Shown piece by piece: positions 1-6,032 of a DNA stretch of 10,619 nucleotides. Where the stretch lies: assembly GCA_945933905.1 (NCBI GenBank), contig CAMEQX010000025.1:1-10619 (forward strand), written 5' to 3'. Position numbers and translations under genes: made by a program. This DNA is from an uncultured Clostridia bacterium. Its GTDB lineage: Bacteria; Bacillota; Clostridia; Oscillospirales; Ruminococcaceae. Within the stretch, counting starts at the first letter, position 1. Each line of letters starts with the position of its first letter. The notes under the pieces are model-generated. The model searched no databases. It was not told the DNA's origin and saw only the letters and a program-made list of their open reading frames with translations.

Positions 1-102
1 GACAACCACGCGACAATCGATTACTCGAAGTGCAACGGCTGCGGAGCTTGCGCGGCGGCTTGCCCGAGAAAGTGCATAACCGTCCTCGCGCAGTGCGAGT
101 GA
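1..102 (+). CDS. 4Fe-4S ferredoxin-domain protein, C-terminal end (possibly RnfB)
   Basis: Frame 1 is open from the window edge to TGA at 100-102, leaving 33 residues of a longer protein. It contains one complete 4Fe-4S cluster motif, KCNGCGACAAACP, that is C-x2-C-x2-C-x3-C-P, preceded by an NHATIDYSK segment typical of the second cluster of bacterial ferredoxin modules. A further Cys follows the Pro (PRKC). Such modules carry electrons in the cytoplasm or in membrane-bound redox complexes. The wording of the motif resembles the C-terminus of clostridial RnfB, the ferredoxin-accepting subunit of the Rnf complex, but other polyferredoxins end in the same way, so the RnfB identity is only a guess. 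The gene ends at the terminator at 146-172. Its 3' end is partly duplicated downstream at 202-274. Confidence 0.75.
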   Translation, partial: DNHATIDYSKCNGCGACAAACPRKCITVLAQCE

Positions 103-131
103 ATTCGCTTCTTGCGCAGTGAGAGTGATTT
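85..131 (+). repeat. 26-bp-period imperfect direct repeat over the ferredoxin stop codon
   Basis: Positions 85-105 and 111-131 align at 18 of 21 bases with no gap (shared core GCGCAGTG.GAGTGA). The first copy encodes the last residues (LAQCE) and the TGA stop of the ferredoxin-domain gene; the second lies just after the stop. A shorter third relative, CGCTTCTCGCGGAG, lies at 230-243 and matches CGCTTCTTGCGCAG at 106-119. This looks like local slippage or duplication at the gene end, not a functional site. Confidence 0.6.
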
Positions 132-145
132 ATTGAATACGAAAT

Positions 146-172
146 CCGCGCTCAATCGGGCGCGGTTTTTTT
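146..172 (+). terminator. Rho-independent terminator of the ferredoxin-domain gene
   Basis: CCGCGCTC (146-153) pairs with GGGCGCGG (158-165), with one T-G wobble, around an AATC loop, and is followed by seven T (166-172). It lies 43 bases after the stop codon, in the right orientation to end the ferredoxin-domain transcript. Confidence 0.85.
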
Positions 173-201
173 GCTCAAATCGCCGACCGCGCTATACAAA
201 A

Positions 202-274
202 TGCAACGGCTGCGGAAATTGCCCGAAAACGCTTCTCGCGGAGAAACAACCTCGCTCAATTCGGGCGCGTTTTT
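202..274 (+). repeat. Decayed second copy of the ferredoxin gene end plus terminator
   Basis: Bases 202-216 (TGCAACGGCTGCGGA) are identical to 31-45, which encode CNGCG of the ferredoxin cluster. Downstream, three more blocks match in the same order: TTGCCCGA-AAA, CGCTTCTCGCGGAG (compare 106-119), and CGCTCAATTCGGGCGCG plus five T (compare the terminator at 149-172). Translated in the ferredoxin frame the copy reads YTKCNGCGNCPKTLLAEK, against YSKCNGCGACAAACPRKC upstream; it lacks the fourth cluster Cys and has lost sequence internally. The open frame at 112-324 that contains it has no ribosome binding site and is not regarded as a gene. The hairpin at 253-267 is weak (CGCTC/GGGCG with a wobble pair), so it may be a partly functional backup terminator. 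Confidence 0.65.
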
Positions 275-320
275 CGCGTTTATGTAAACATTTTCAGGAA
301 ATATTTGTGCATTATGCCTA

Positions 321-349
321 TTGAAAACGATTTTAAAAAGTGATAATAT
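321..349 (+). promoter_or_regulatory. Promoter of the LacI-family gene with cre-like dyad
   Basis: TTGAAA (321-326) and TAATAT (344-349) are separated by 17 bases, and a TG at 341-342 makes an extended -10. Transcription would start near 356, giving a leader of about 55 bases. The segment TTGAAAACGATTTTA (321-335) covers the -35. It fits the LacI/CcpA-type operator pattern WTGNAANCGNWNNCW at every informative position except one (T in place of C at 334). Since the gene downstream is itself a LacI-family regulator, autoregulation or CcpA control is plausible. Confidence 0.65.
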
Positions 350-410
350 ATTGATATAGAACAAAATTTTGCCAAAAACTTGCGTGGCGTGAAAAATGTG
401 GGGTGGTTGA

Positions 411-1406
411 GTGAACATAACGATAAAAGACGTTGCCAGAGAGGCAAATGTGTCCGTGGCAACGGTTTCGCGCGTGTTGAACAACAAAAGCAACGTGTCC
501 GACGAGGCGGTTCACGCGGTAAATCGCGCCGTGGAGAAGCTGGGTTACAGTCCGAATTTCCTTGGACGCGACCTGAGAAAGAGCGAAACAAAGCGAATTC
601 TCGCGATAATCGGCTCAACCGAGGAGAGTTTCTACAACGATGTTCTTCGGGGAATGCAGGACGCGTGCTTTGCGCAGGGCTATGACGTGCTGATTGCAAC
701 AACAAGAAACGACCCCGAGCACGAAATGCACCTTTTGGGAATGCTGTTCTCGAAGGCGGTTGACGGGGCGGTGCTGCTTGCGCCGAAAATCGACAGTAAG
801 ACAATCCTCGACCTGTCGAAAAAGTACGCGATTGCGGTTTGTCTTGAGCGGATTGACACGGAAGGCATTTTGTGCGTGACGATTAACAACGAGCGCGCGG
901 GCTTTGACGCGACAAGCTATCTTATCGGCAAGGGCAGAAAACGAATAGGTCTTATCACAACGAAAATCAGAAGTCAATCCTCGGTTGACCGCGAAAACGG
1001 CTATCGGCTTGCGCTCGAAAAGGCGGGGATTCCTTATGACGAGCGGCTTGTTTATTACGGTGATTATACAACTGAAACGGGCTCGCGCGCCTTTGAGGAG
1101 TTTATGAAGCTCGACAGCAAGCCCGACGCGATTTTCTCGATATCGGACACGATTTCACTTGGCGCAATGGTTTACGCGCACGAGCACGGCTGCGTAATCG
1201 GCAAGGATATTCTGTTCTTTGGTTTCGACAACATAGTATATTCGCATTTGTTTATACCGCGGCTTTCGACGGTTGACCAGCCGTGCTATCTTCAGGGAAA
1301 GACGGTCGCGGAGAAGCTTCTCGCGAATATGAAATCCGAGGAGCCCGACACTTCTACATATATGCTCCCGCACAGCCTGATTTTGCGCGAGTCAACGGGG
1401 GATTGA
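411..1406 (+). CDS. LacI/GalR-family transcriptional regulator
   Basis: This 331-residue protein has the normal length and layout of the family. Residues 1-57 hold the helix-turn-helix with the family signature (TIKDVAREANVSVATVSRVLN) and the hinge region after LGYSPN. Residues 62-328 form the periplasmic-binding-protein-like sensor domain, with ILAIIG, SFYNDVLRGMQDA, a DGAVLLAP strand, FFGFDN and the C-terminal LSTVDQP segment all recognisable. It should bind a palindromic operator as a dimer and respond to a small ligand, usually a sugar or nucleoside; the ligand cannot be read from the sequence. The start is GTG at 411, because the signature begins immediately after it; the GGGTGG at 401-406 is a modest Shine-Dalgarno. 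It is monocistronic, between its own promoter and terminator, with no transport or sugar genes beside it, so its targets lie elsewhere or it controls itself. Confidence 0.95.
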   Translation: MNITIKDVAREANVSVATVSRVLNNKSNVSDEAVHAVNRAVEKLGYSPNFLGRDLRKSETKRILAIIGSTEESFYNDVLRGMQDACFAQGYDVLIATTRNDPEHEMHLLGMLFSKAVDGAVLLAPKIDSKTILDLSKKYAIAVCLERIDTEGILCVTINNERAGFDATSYLIGKGRKRIGLITTKIRSQSSVDRENGYRLALEKAGIPYDERLVYYGDYTTETGSRAFEEFMKLDSKPDAIFSISDTISLGAMVYAHEHGCVIGKDILFFGFDNIVYSHLFIPRLSTVDQPCYLQGKTVAEKLLANMKSEEPDTSTYMLPHSLILRESTGD

Positions 1407-1423
1407 GCGATTTCAAAAAATAC

Positions 1424-1452
1424 ACCGCAGTCGGTTTCGGCTGCGGTTTTTT
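1424..1452 (+). terminator. Terminator of the LacI-family gene
   Basis: CCGCAG (1425-1430) pairs with CTGCGG (1441-1446). The stem continues inward through TCG/CGG to a GTTT loop and is followed by six T (1447-1452). It lies about 20 bases after the TGA stop. Confidence 0.85.
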
Positions 1453-1455
1453 GTG

Positions 1456-1496
1456 TAAAATAAAGCAAGCCCGCAGAATTACTCTGAAGGGCTTGC
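1456..1496 (-). terminator. Probable terminator of the McrBC-like operon, overlapping the gene end
   Basis: GCAAGCCC (1465-1472) and GGGCTTGC (1489-1496) form a perfect 8-bp stem, extended inward by CAGA/TCTG. Read on the minus strand it is followed by TTTATTTTA. The TAA stop of the nuclease gene (1481-1479) lies inside the loop, so the last codons of the gene form part of the hairpin. The T-run is interrupted, so efficiency is uncertain. Confidence 0.6.
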
Positions 1497-2972
1497 TGCT
1501 ATTTTACTGCAAATTTTGTCCATTCTTTTCTTAAGCTCCAAAAACAACTCGTCTTTTTTGTCAAGCTTTTCCTTGTCGCTCAGCTTCAACGCCATTTCAT
1601 AAAGACGATTTGGCTCAACCTGAACGATAAGAACGGTTGCTTTGTATTTGTTGGTTTCCTTGGGATGACTTAGGCAGAATTTCTTGCAAAATTCTGAGGA
1701 CTGTACGTCATCATAATCCACATAGCCGATATACTTGAACCATTCTTTGCCATCGAGAATACTTTCACCGTCGTCTTTGAGCTTGTGAACAGGCATAACA
1801 AAAGCATTTACGCCATTCTCGGCTTTTAACCCATAACTGCAAAGAATATCATAATAGTAAAGCTGCTTTGAAACATCGTGATACGCCGGAACGCCTTCTA
1901 TTTTATCGTTGTTGATTTGTCCGAGATAATATTTCGCGTCAAGCAGCATATAGTTTTTTTCATCTGCCGGTTTGTTTTCGTCAATGTAAATAATATCGGG
2001 AATACCATTGCTCTTTTCAAGCTTATATGCTTTTTTTTCGATGTGATAAACAGGATTGTCGAAGGTGAAATCGCCTTTAATTCGGTTCTCGGAAACGTTG
2101 TCGAAAACATAGCGAAGGCATCTTTCCCACACAAGTTCAAAGCTTTTCGTTCCGACGGGCTGGTTGTAAAATCGGCTGTATTCGCTGCACCACGCATAGA
2201 TTGAACGAAGAGAATGAATTCGCTTATCATCGTATGCGAGGTTCAAAACCTTTTGGACAAACGAAGAATATTGCGACAGATGCCCGAGCATTGACGCATT
2301 ATGTTGCGGGATAGGGATTTCGGTTTTCCCGAGGCTGTTCAAAAACGTGATTGCTTCGGCAACAACGCAGCGGTGAATTTGACCGATAAGAATTTCATCA
2401 TTTGATTGATGATAGGTGTGGTAATGCTTGGGGTAGAAAAAGCTTTCGCCGTCTGTCGTGGGTATAATGCGAGAAACGGTCTTGCTCCAGTTTGAATAGC
2501 CGCGGTTTCTGAAATCCGTTTGCTTAATCTTTTCTGCGACAATTCCGTTTTGGAGGAAATCTCGGACAATCCATTCGGCGAGATTTGAACGCAGCATTTT
2601 TGAGTTGTCGGGATTTATCTTAACGGGATTAAACTCGGCTTCATCGGGAGTGATGGGAGTTAATTGCGCAAACTCGATTGCCTTTGTGATAATGTTCATT
2701 TCGGAGATATCGGGGTTTGGGCGTTCCCTCATATATTTGGGGAAACAGTAAAAGCATAAATCGGTATCGCCGAGGTGCTTTGAAAAATATCCGACAAATC
2801 TCAGAGTCTTTTCTTTGGACGAGGTTCTGAAAAAATCAAGCGGAATTAAGTCTGAAATGCCGTTCAGCGTTTCGTCGGTTTCCCTGATACTGTTCAGAAT
2901 TTCAGCGTTTTCCTTGTCGATTTTATAACGACTCATTCCCTCAAAAAGAATAATATTCTTTATCATCTTCAT
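1479..2972 (-). CDS. McrC/LlaJI-type restriction endonuclease subunit (PD-(D/E)XK nuclease)
   Basis: This is a 497-residue protein, probably the DNA-cleaving partner of the McrB-like GTPase encoded just upstream. The nuclease core is in the C-terminal half: GIPDII with Asp326, then LLDAKYY with Asp345 and Lys347, then KQLYYY with Gln370-x3-Tyr374. This is the D...DxK...QxxxY arrangement of McrC and related PD-(D/E)XK nucleases. The N-terminal half, including GYSNWSKTVSRIIP near residues 158-171, resembles the LlaJI restriction endonuclease (R2) family more than E. coli McrC, and the protein is longer than E. coli McrC. The start at 2972 overlaps the stop of the GTPase gene in an ATGA, which implies translational coupling; Met3 (2966) is an alternative start. 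No methyltransferase is present in the window, so a modification-dependent (Type IV) activity is possible. The LlaJI assignment is by recalled motif, not by search. Confidence 0.85.
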   Translation of the reverse strand: MKMIKNIILFEGMSRYKIDKENAEILNSIRETDETLNGISDLIPLDFFRTSSKEKTLRFVGYFSKHLGDTDLCFYCFPKYMRERPNPDISEMNIITKAIEFAQLTPITPDEAEFNPVKINPDNSKMLRSNLAEWIVRDFLQNGIVAEKIKQTDFRNRGYSNWSKTVSRIIPTTDGESFFYPKHYHTYHQSNDEILIGQIHRCVVAEAITFLNSLGKTEIPIPQHNASMLGHLSQYSSFVQKVLNLAYDDKRIHSLRSIYAWCSEYSRFYNQPVGTKSFELVWERCLRYVFDNVSENRIKGDFTFDNPVYHIEKKAYKLEKSNGIPDIIYIDENKPADEKNYMLLDAKYYLGQINNDKIEGVPAYHDVSKQLYYYDILCSYGLKAENGVNAFVMPVHKLKDDGESILDGKEWFKYIGYVDYDDVQSSEFCKKFCLSHPKETNKYKATVLIVQVEPNRLYEMALKLSDKEKLDKKDELFLELKKRMDKICSKIAASPSE

Positions 2973-4867
2973 TCACCGCTCGTTTGGTTTTCTGCTTGTG
3001 TCGTGGTGATTTCAGGGGATTGCGCGGGAGTTTCGCCGTTGCCGCTTGTATTAGCGCTGTCCGAGCCGCTTGGTGCGCTCTCGGCAATACTGAAATTCTT
3101 GATAATTACGCCCAAGCTTATGCCATTTACTATGCCTTCGCGGATTTTGCTCATTGTGGTATATTCTTTGCTGAAAAACGACTCGGGGTTATTCCTGAAC
3201 ACATCGTTTCTCAGATAAGCAAACAGCTTATCGCAGAGCGGGTTTATCATCGAATATCTTTTATTTACATCTGTTTTATTGAAATTATCGAAAAGCTTAT
3301 CATTAGCGGCAAAATCATTGTCGTTGAAATACCACGTTCCGATAAGCCTGTCCTCTTCGATACAGCCGGCAGCTTGAATTGCCGCATTGATTGCGTTTCT
3401 GAAGAAGTCCCAGTTTATCTCATTAATTTTGCTGTTGTAAGGAATTTTTATTTTCATCTCTGTTTCGCGGTTCTTATCGACCGACATATACATATAGCAC
3501 CATCTGCGCTTAAAAGCGGTATCAAGCGGGAAAACTCCCTGATCGGCGCTGTTCATTGTCGTCCAGATATAGAGGTTTGGCGGAAGTCTAAGGTTATCGG
3601 CAACAAGCTCGGTGGTTTTTCTGGCTATTTCAAAAATGGAAGCATCTGTCGAATTGTCATAATGCTTTTTGCAAAGCTCCGTCACCCTATCGACAAACCA
3701 ATCCTTGAATTCATCGGAAATGCTGATTGAATAGGTGCTCAAACCGTTTTTATCTCTGTCAAGCAGCTGGAAGAAATCTCCAAAAACAGAAGCCGCAGGC
3801 GCACGGTTTATTTCTTCGACAATCAGGCAGAATTCTTGGGGTTTTACCTCGTCGTCGTTGATTTTATACAGCTCGCTCAAAGAAAAGGATTGGTCTTGGT
3901 CGGTGTTATTTTCTTTATCGTTTTGGTGATTGTCAAAATAAGATTTGTTTTTGGCAATAATCAACTCCGCATAAGCCTCGGCGAGAATATTTGCCATAAT
4001 GCCCGGCTTGAATTTATAGGCGATACCTTCGCCTTCCGCGCAGCCCTTTTTATCGTCAAAGGACAACTTTGTTGTTTTGACGTCCTGAACGGGCATATAA
4101 GCGCCGACAAATTTTTCATAGGAATAATCCTCGTAAAAGGTAACTCTGCGGACATTTTTCCCGAATTTCTCGGTTGCTTTTTTATTTACCGTGAAACTTT
4201 TCCCCGTGCCGGGCGCGCCGTGAACGAGCATATTGTGAGCCCAATCAACCGTAACGTCCGGACGTGTTTCGGCAGCGTCCGCCTTTAATATCGGGGTAGA
4301 ATAAACGAAATTTTTATAAGTTCTTGAATCTGCGATTGTGAGATAGGTCAAGAGGTTTGTGATGTCGTAATAAACGTTATCGACTTCAACGATGTTTTCG
4401 GCGTTGTTTGGATTTCCTTCGCATATCGGTATTTTGATGAATAGGGCGGTGAACTGCTGAGATAATTCATCTCTATTCAATACATCAAATTTCTTAAAAT
4501 CCTTTTCGCCGTCTTCAAAATACTCTGAAAAAATATTATTTGGAAATGTTAATTGAGATAATGTACCTTTTTCGCTGATTTCAATACGTTCAATGGCGAT
4601 AATCAAATCAAATTTTCCCTGTTTTCCCGCTTCGTTAATCGCTTCGGATATAGGAAAATTTTTTGCGTTTTTACTTTCACCTTCACCGGTAAGATAATAA
4701 ACCGAATTTTTTGACGGTTCAATATCATTACCAACCCATGTTTTTAATTGTATTGTTTTATTAGGCGTTTCGGACTTGAGAATTACCACAGGTGAGCAAA
4801 TTTTATAGTTTTCGTTGTAATTAGTATTGATTTTATCAACAATTTTAGATATGATACTTTTTTTCAT
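2969..4867 (-). CDS. McrB/LlaJI R1-type AAA+ GTPase, restriction system motor subunit
   Basis: This 632-residue protein has a novel-looking N-terminal region (about 1-205) followed by an McrB-like AAA+ module. Walker A is GAPGTGKS (217-224), Walker B is LIVEEINR (348-355), and the McrB-family signature appears as TTMNSAD (436-442; E. coli McrB has MNTAD), followed by DTAFKRRW, whose arginines are the expected finger residues. IGTWYF (about 509-514) marks the C-terminal lid. McrB proteins form hexameric rings that hydrolyse GTP and drive DNA translocation for the McrC nuclease. The N-terminal region should read the DNA target; I do not recognise its fold, and it shows no transmembrane segment. 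The last 35 or so residues are a Ser/Thr/Pro/Gly-rich tail. I chose ATG 4867 because AAGGAG (4880-4875) is 7 bases from it, but only 1 base from the upstream ATG at 4873. Base composition is visibly AT-rich in the N-terminal third. Confidence 0.88.
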   Translation of the reverse strand: MKKSIISKIVDKINTNYNENYKICSPVVILKSETPNKTIQLKTWVGNDIEPSKNSVYYLTGEGESKNAKNFPISEAINEAGKQGKFDLIIAIERIEISEKGTLSQLTFPNNIFSEYFEDGEKDFKKFDVLNRDELSQQFTALFIKIPICEGNPNNAENIVEVDNVYYDITNLLTYLTIADSRTYKNFVYSTPILKADAAETRPDVTVDWAHNMLVHGAPGTGKSFTVNKKATEKFGKNVRRVTFYEDYSYEKFVGAYMPVQDVKTTKLSFDDKKGCAEGEGIAYKFKPGIMANILAEAYAELIIAKNKSYFDNHQNDKENNTDQDQSFSLSELYKINDDEVKPQEFCLIVEEINRAPAASVFGDFFQLLDRDKNGLSTYSISISDEFKDWFVDRVTELCKKHYDNSTDASIFEIARKTTELVADNLRLPPNLYIWTTMNSADQGVFPLDTAFKRRWCYMYMSVDKNRETEMKIKIPYNSKINEINWDFFRNAINAAIQAAGCIEEDRLIGTWYFNDNDFAANDKLFDNFNKTDVNKRYSMINPLCDKLFAYLRNDVFRNNPESFFSKEYTTMSKIREGIVNGISLGVIIKNFSIAESAPSGSDSANTSGNGETPAQSPEITTTQAENQTSGE

Positions 4868-4937
4868 AACCATTCTCCTTAAATCAGAAAATTTCTATCG
4901 CCGCCTTGCTTAACATAAGAACCCGGCAACTGATACT

Positions 4938-4966
4938 ATTATACAACAAATCAACATCTTTGTCAA
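4938..4966 (-). promoter_or_regulatory. Consensus sigma-A promoter of the McrBC-like operon
   Basis: On the minus strand TTGACA (4966-4961) and TATAAT (4943-4938) are separated by exactly 17 bases. Both hexamers are perfect consensus. Transcription should start near 4931, leaving a leader of about 65 bases before the AAGGAG ribosome binding site. It is the strongest promoter in the window, unusual for a restriction system unless it is repressed. Confidence 0.88.
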
Positions 4967-4976
4967 CTATTGACAA
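4960..4976. promoter_or_regulatory. 17-bp palindrome over the -35 of the restriction operon (candidate operator)
   Basis: TTGTCAACTATTGACAA has two perfect 7-bp arms around a 3-base centre (CTA). The left arm contains the -35 hexamer of the minus-strand promoter, so a dimeric protein bound here would block RNA polymerase. The second TTGACA (plus strand, 4970-4975) has no -10 at a workable distance, so this is not simply a divergent promoter pair. The binding protein is unknown. It does not match the LexA pattern CGAACNNNNGTTCG. Confidence 0.55.
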
Positions 4977-5008
4977 TATTCGAGCAAAAGCATCTCACCG
5001 CCACGAAT

Positions 5009-5040
5009 TACAACTTACCTAGCCTCATTTGCAGCTTACC
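5009..5040 (+). promoter_or_regulatory. Direct repeats 21 bp apart, candidate LytTR binding sites
   Basis: TACAACTTACC (5009-5019) and TGCAGCTTACC (5030-5040) match at 9 of 11 positions and are offset by exactly 21 bases, two turns of the helix. LytTR proteins bind pairs of about 9-bp direct repeats with this centre-to-centre spacing, generally just upstream of the -35. The second repeat ends 10 bases before the -35 of the operon that encodes the LytTR protein. Read on the other strand the core is TAAGTTG / TAAGCTG, which only partly fits the published LytTR consensus. The stretch 4977-5008 next to it shows nothing else clear. Confidence 0.6.
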
Positions 5041-5050
5041 CGAAAGCCTA

Positions 5051-5079
5051 TTGCGCTTTGAAAAGCGGCGTGCTATAAT
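5051..5079 (+). promoter_or_regulatory. Promoter of the ABC-LytTR-DUF3021 operon
   Basis: TATAAT (5074-5079) with TGC directly before it is a perfect extended -10. TTGCGC (5051-5056), 17 bases upstream, is a half-consensus -35, which fits an activator-dependent promoter. A dyad CGCTTT-GA-AAAGCG (5054-5067) occupies the spacer and may be a second operator. Transcription would start near 5086. Confidence 0.75.
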
Positions 5080-5114
5080 AGCCTCAGAAAACAAATTTGA
5101 AAGGAAAGAGGCTT

Positions 5115-6032
5115 ATGGAAGGCAATTATGAAAAGGCAATCGAAGTGAGCGGTTTGACGAAATCCTTCGGCGCGGTGAAGGCGGTTGATAATATCAGCTT
5201 TTCCGTGGAAAAGGGCGAGTTTTTCGGTTTTCTCGGAGTAAACGGCGCGGGCAAATCCACCACGATAAATATGCTCTCGACGCTTATTTCGGCAACATCG
5301 GGAACTGCAAAAATCTGCGGTCTGGAGCTTGGTAAAAACGACAGCGAAATCCGTCGCAAAATCGGCATTGTTTATCAGGGAAACTGCCTTGATGAAATGC
5401 TCACGGTGCGCGAAAATCTGCTGCTTCGCGGAACACTTTACGGCGAGAGCAGAAGCGAGTGCCTGAACAATTTCGACAAGGTTTGCGATATACTTTCGCT
5501 GAGTGATGTTACCGACAGAAAATACAAAAAGCTGTCGGGCGGACAAAAGCGCAGATGTGAAATTGCCGCGGCGCTTATGCACTCGCCCGAGCTGCTTTTC
5601 CTCGATGAACCGACAACCGGTCTTGACCCCGCAACTCGAAAAAGCGTTTGGGAAACCATCACGGATATGCGTAAAAACACGGGAATGACGGTTTTCCTCA
5701 CGACGCATTATATGGAGGAAGCTGCCGAGGCTGATAAAATCGTCATTCTTGACAGCGGAAAAATCTGCGCGGAGGGCACGCCCTTTGAGCTGAAGGAAAA
5801 ATTCGCCCGCGACAAGCTGCGGCTTTACACCGAGAAAAAACTCACGCTTGACGGGCTTTCAAAGGAAAGCTACGGTTACAGCGCGGAGCTTTTTGACACG
5901 CTGGGCGCGCTTGAGATACTGGATAAGGTTCGCGGGGAAATCACGGGATTTGAGGTTGTCTGCGGCACGATGGACGATGTTTTCCTGAATTCAACGGGAA
6001 AAAGACTTGAGAATACGGAGGCAGCGAAATGA
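5115..6032 (+). CDS. ABC transporter ATP-binding protein (ABC-2 exporter type)
   Basis: This 305-residue cytoplasmic ATPase should power the permease encoded next to it. All nucleotide-binding motifs are present: Walker A GVNGAGKST (41-49), Q-loop Gln88 in VYQGN, signature LSGGQ (140-144), Walker B LLFLDEP (160-166) followed by TTGLDP, and the switch His198 in TTHYMEEA. The length and C-terminal extension (about 220-305) resemble DrrA-like drug or peptide exporters; the substrate is not readable. An in-frame TTG at 5097 would add six residues, but ATG 5115 sits correctly behind the purine-rich GGAAAGAGG (5103-5111). The stop overlaps the permease start as ATGA, so the two genes are translationally coupled. 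It is the first gene of the operon and is probably controlled by the LytTR protein two genes downstream. Confidence 0.95.
   Translation: MEGNYEKAIEVSGLTKSFGAVKAVDNISFSVEKGEFFGFLGVNGAGKSTTINMLSTLISATSGTAKICGLELGKNDSEIRRKIGIVYQGNCLDEMLTVRENLLLRGTLYGESRSECLNNFDKVCDILSLSDVTDRKYKKLSGGQKRRCEIAAALMHSPELLFLDEPTTGLDPATRKSVWETITDMRKNTGMTVFLTTHYMEEAAEADKIVILDSGKICAEGTPFELKEKFARDKLRLYTEKKLTLDGLSKESYGYSAELFDTLGALEILDKVRGEITGFEVVCGTMDDVFLNSTGKRLENTEAAK

Noticed and set aside
112..324. Open frame of 70 codons containing a ferredoxin-like CNGCGNC
   Set aside because: It begins at a TTG without a ribosome binding site, runs through a terminator hairpin, lacks the fourth cluster Cys, and is best explained as the duplicated gene end described above.
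2984..3730. 248-codon plus-strand frame inside the GTPase gene
   Set aside because: It is a shadow frame antisense to the AAA+ module, without a ribosome binding site.
4970..4998. Divergent plus-strand promoter starting from TTGACA at 4970
   Set aside because: No -10-like hexamer lies 15-19 bases downstream (TCTCAC there), so the second TTGACA is read as the palindrome arm.
5073..5708. 211-codon minus-strand frame opposite the ABC ATPase
   Set aside because: It is a shadow of the ATPase gene, which has every expected motif on the plus strand.
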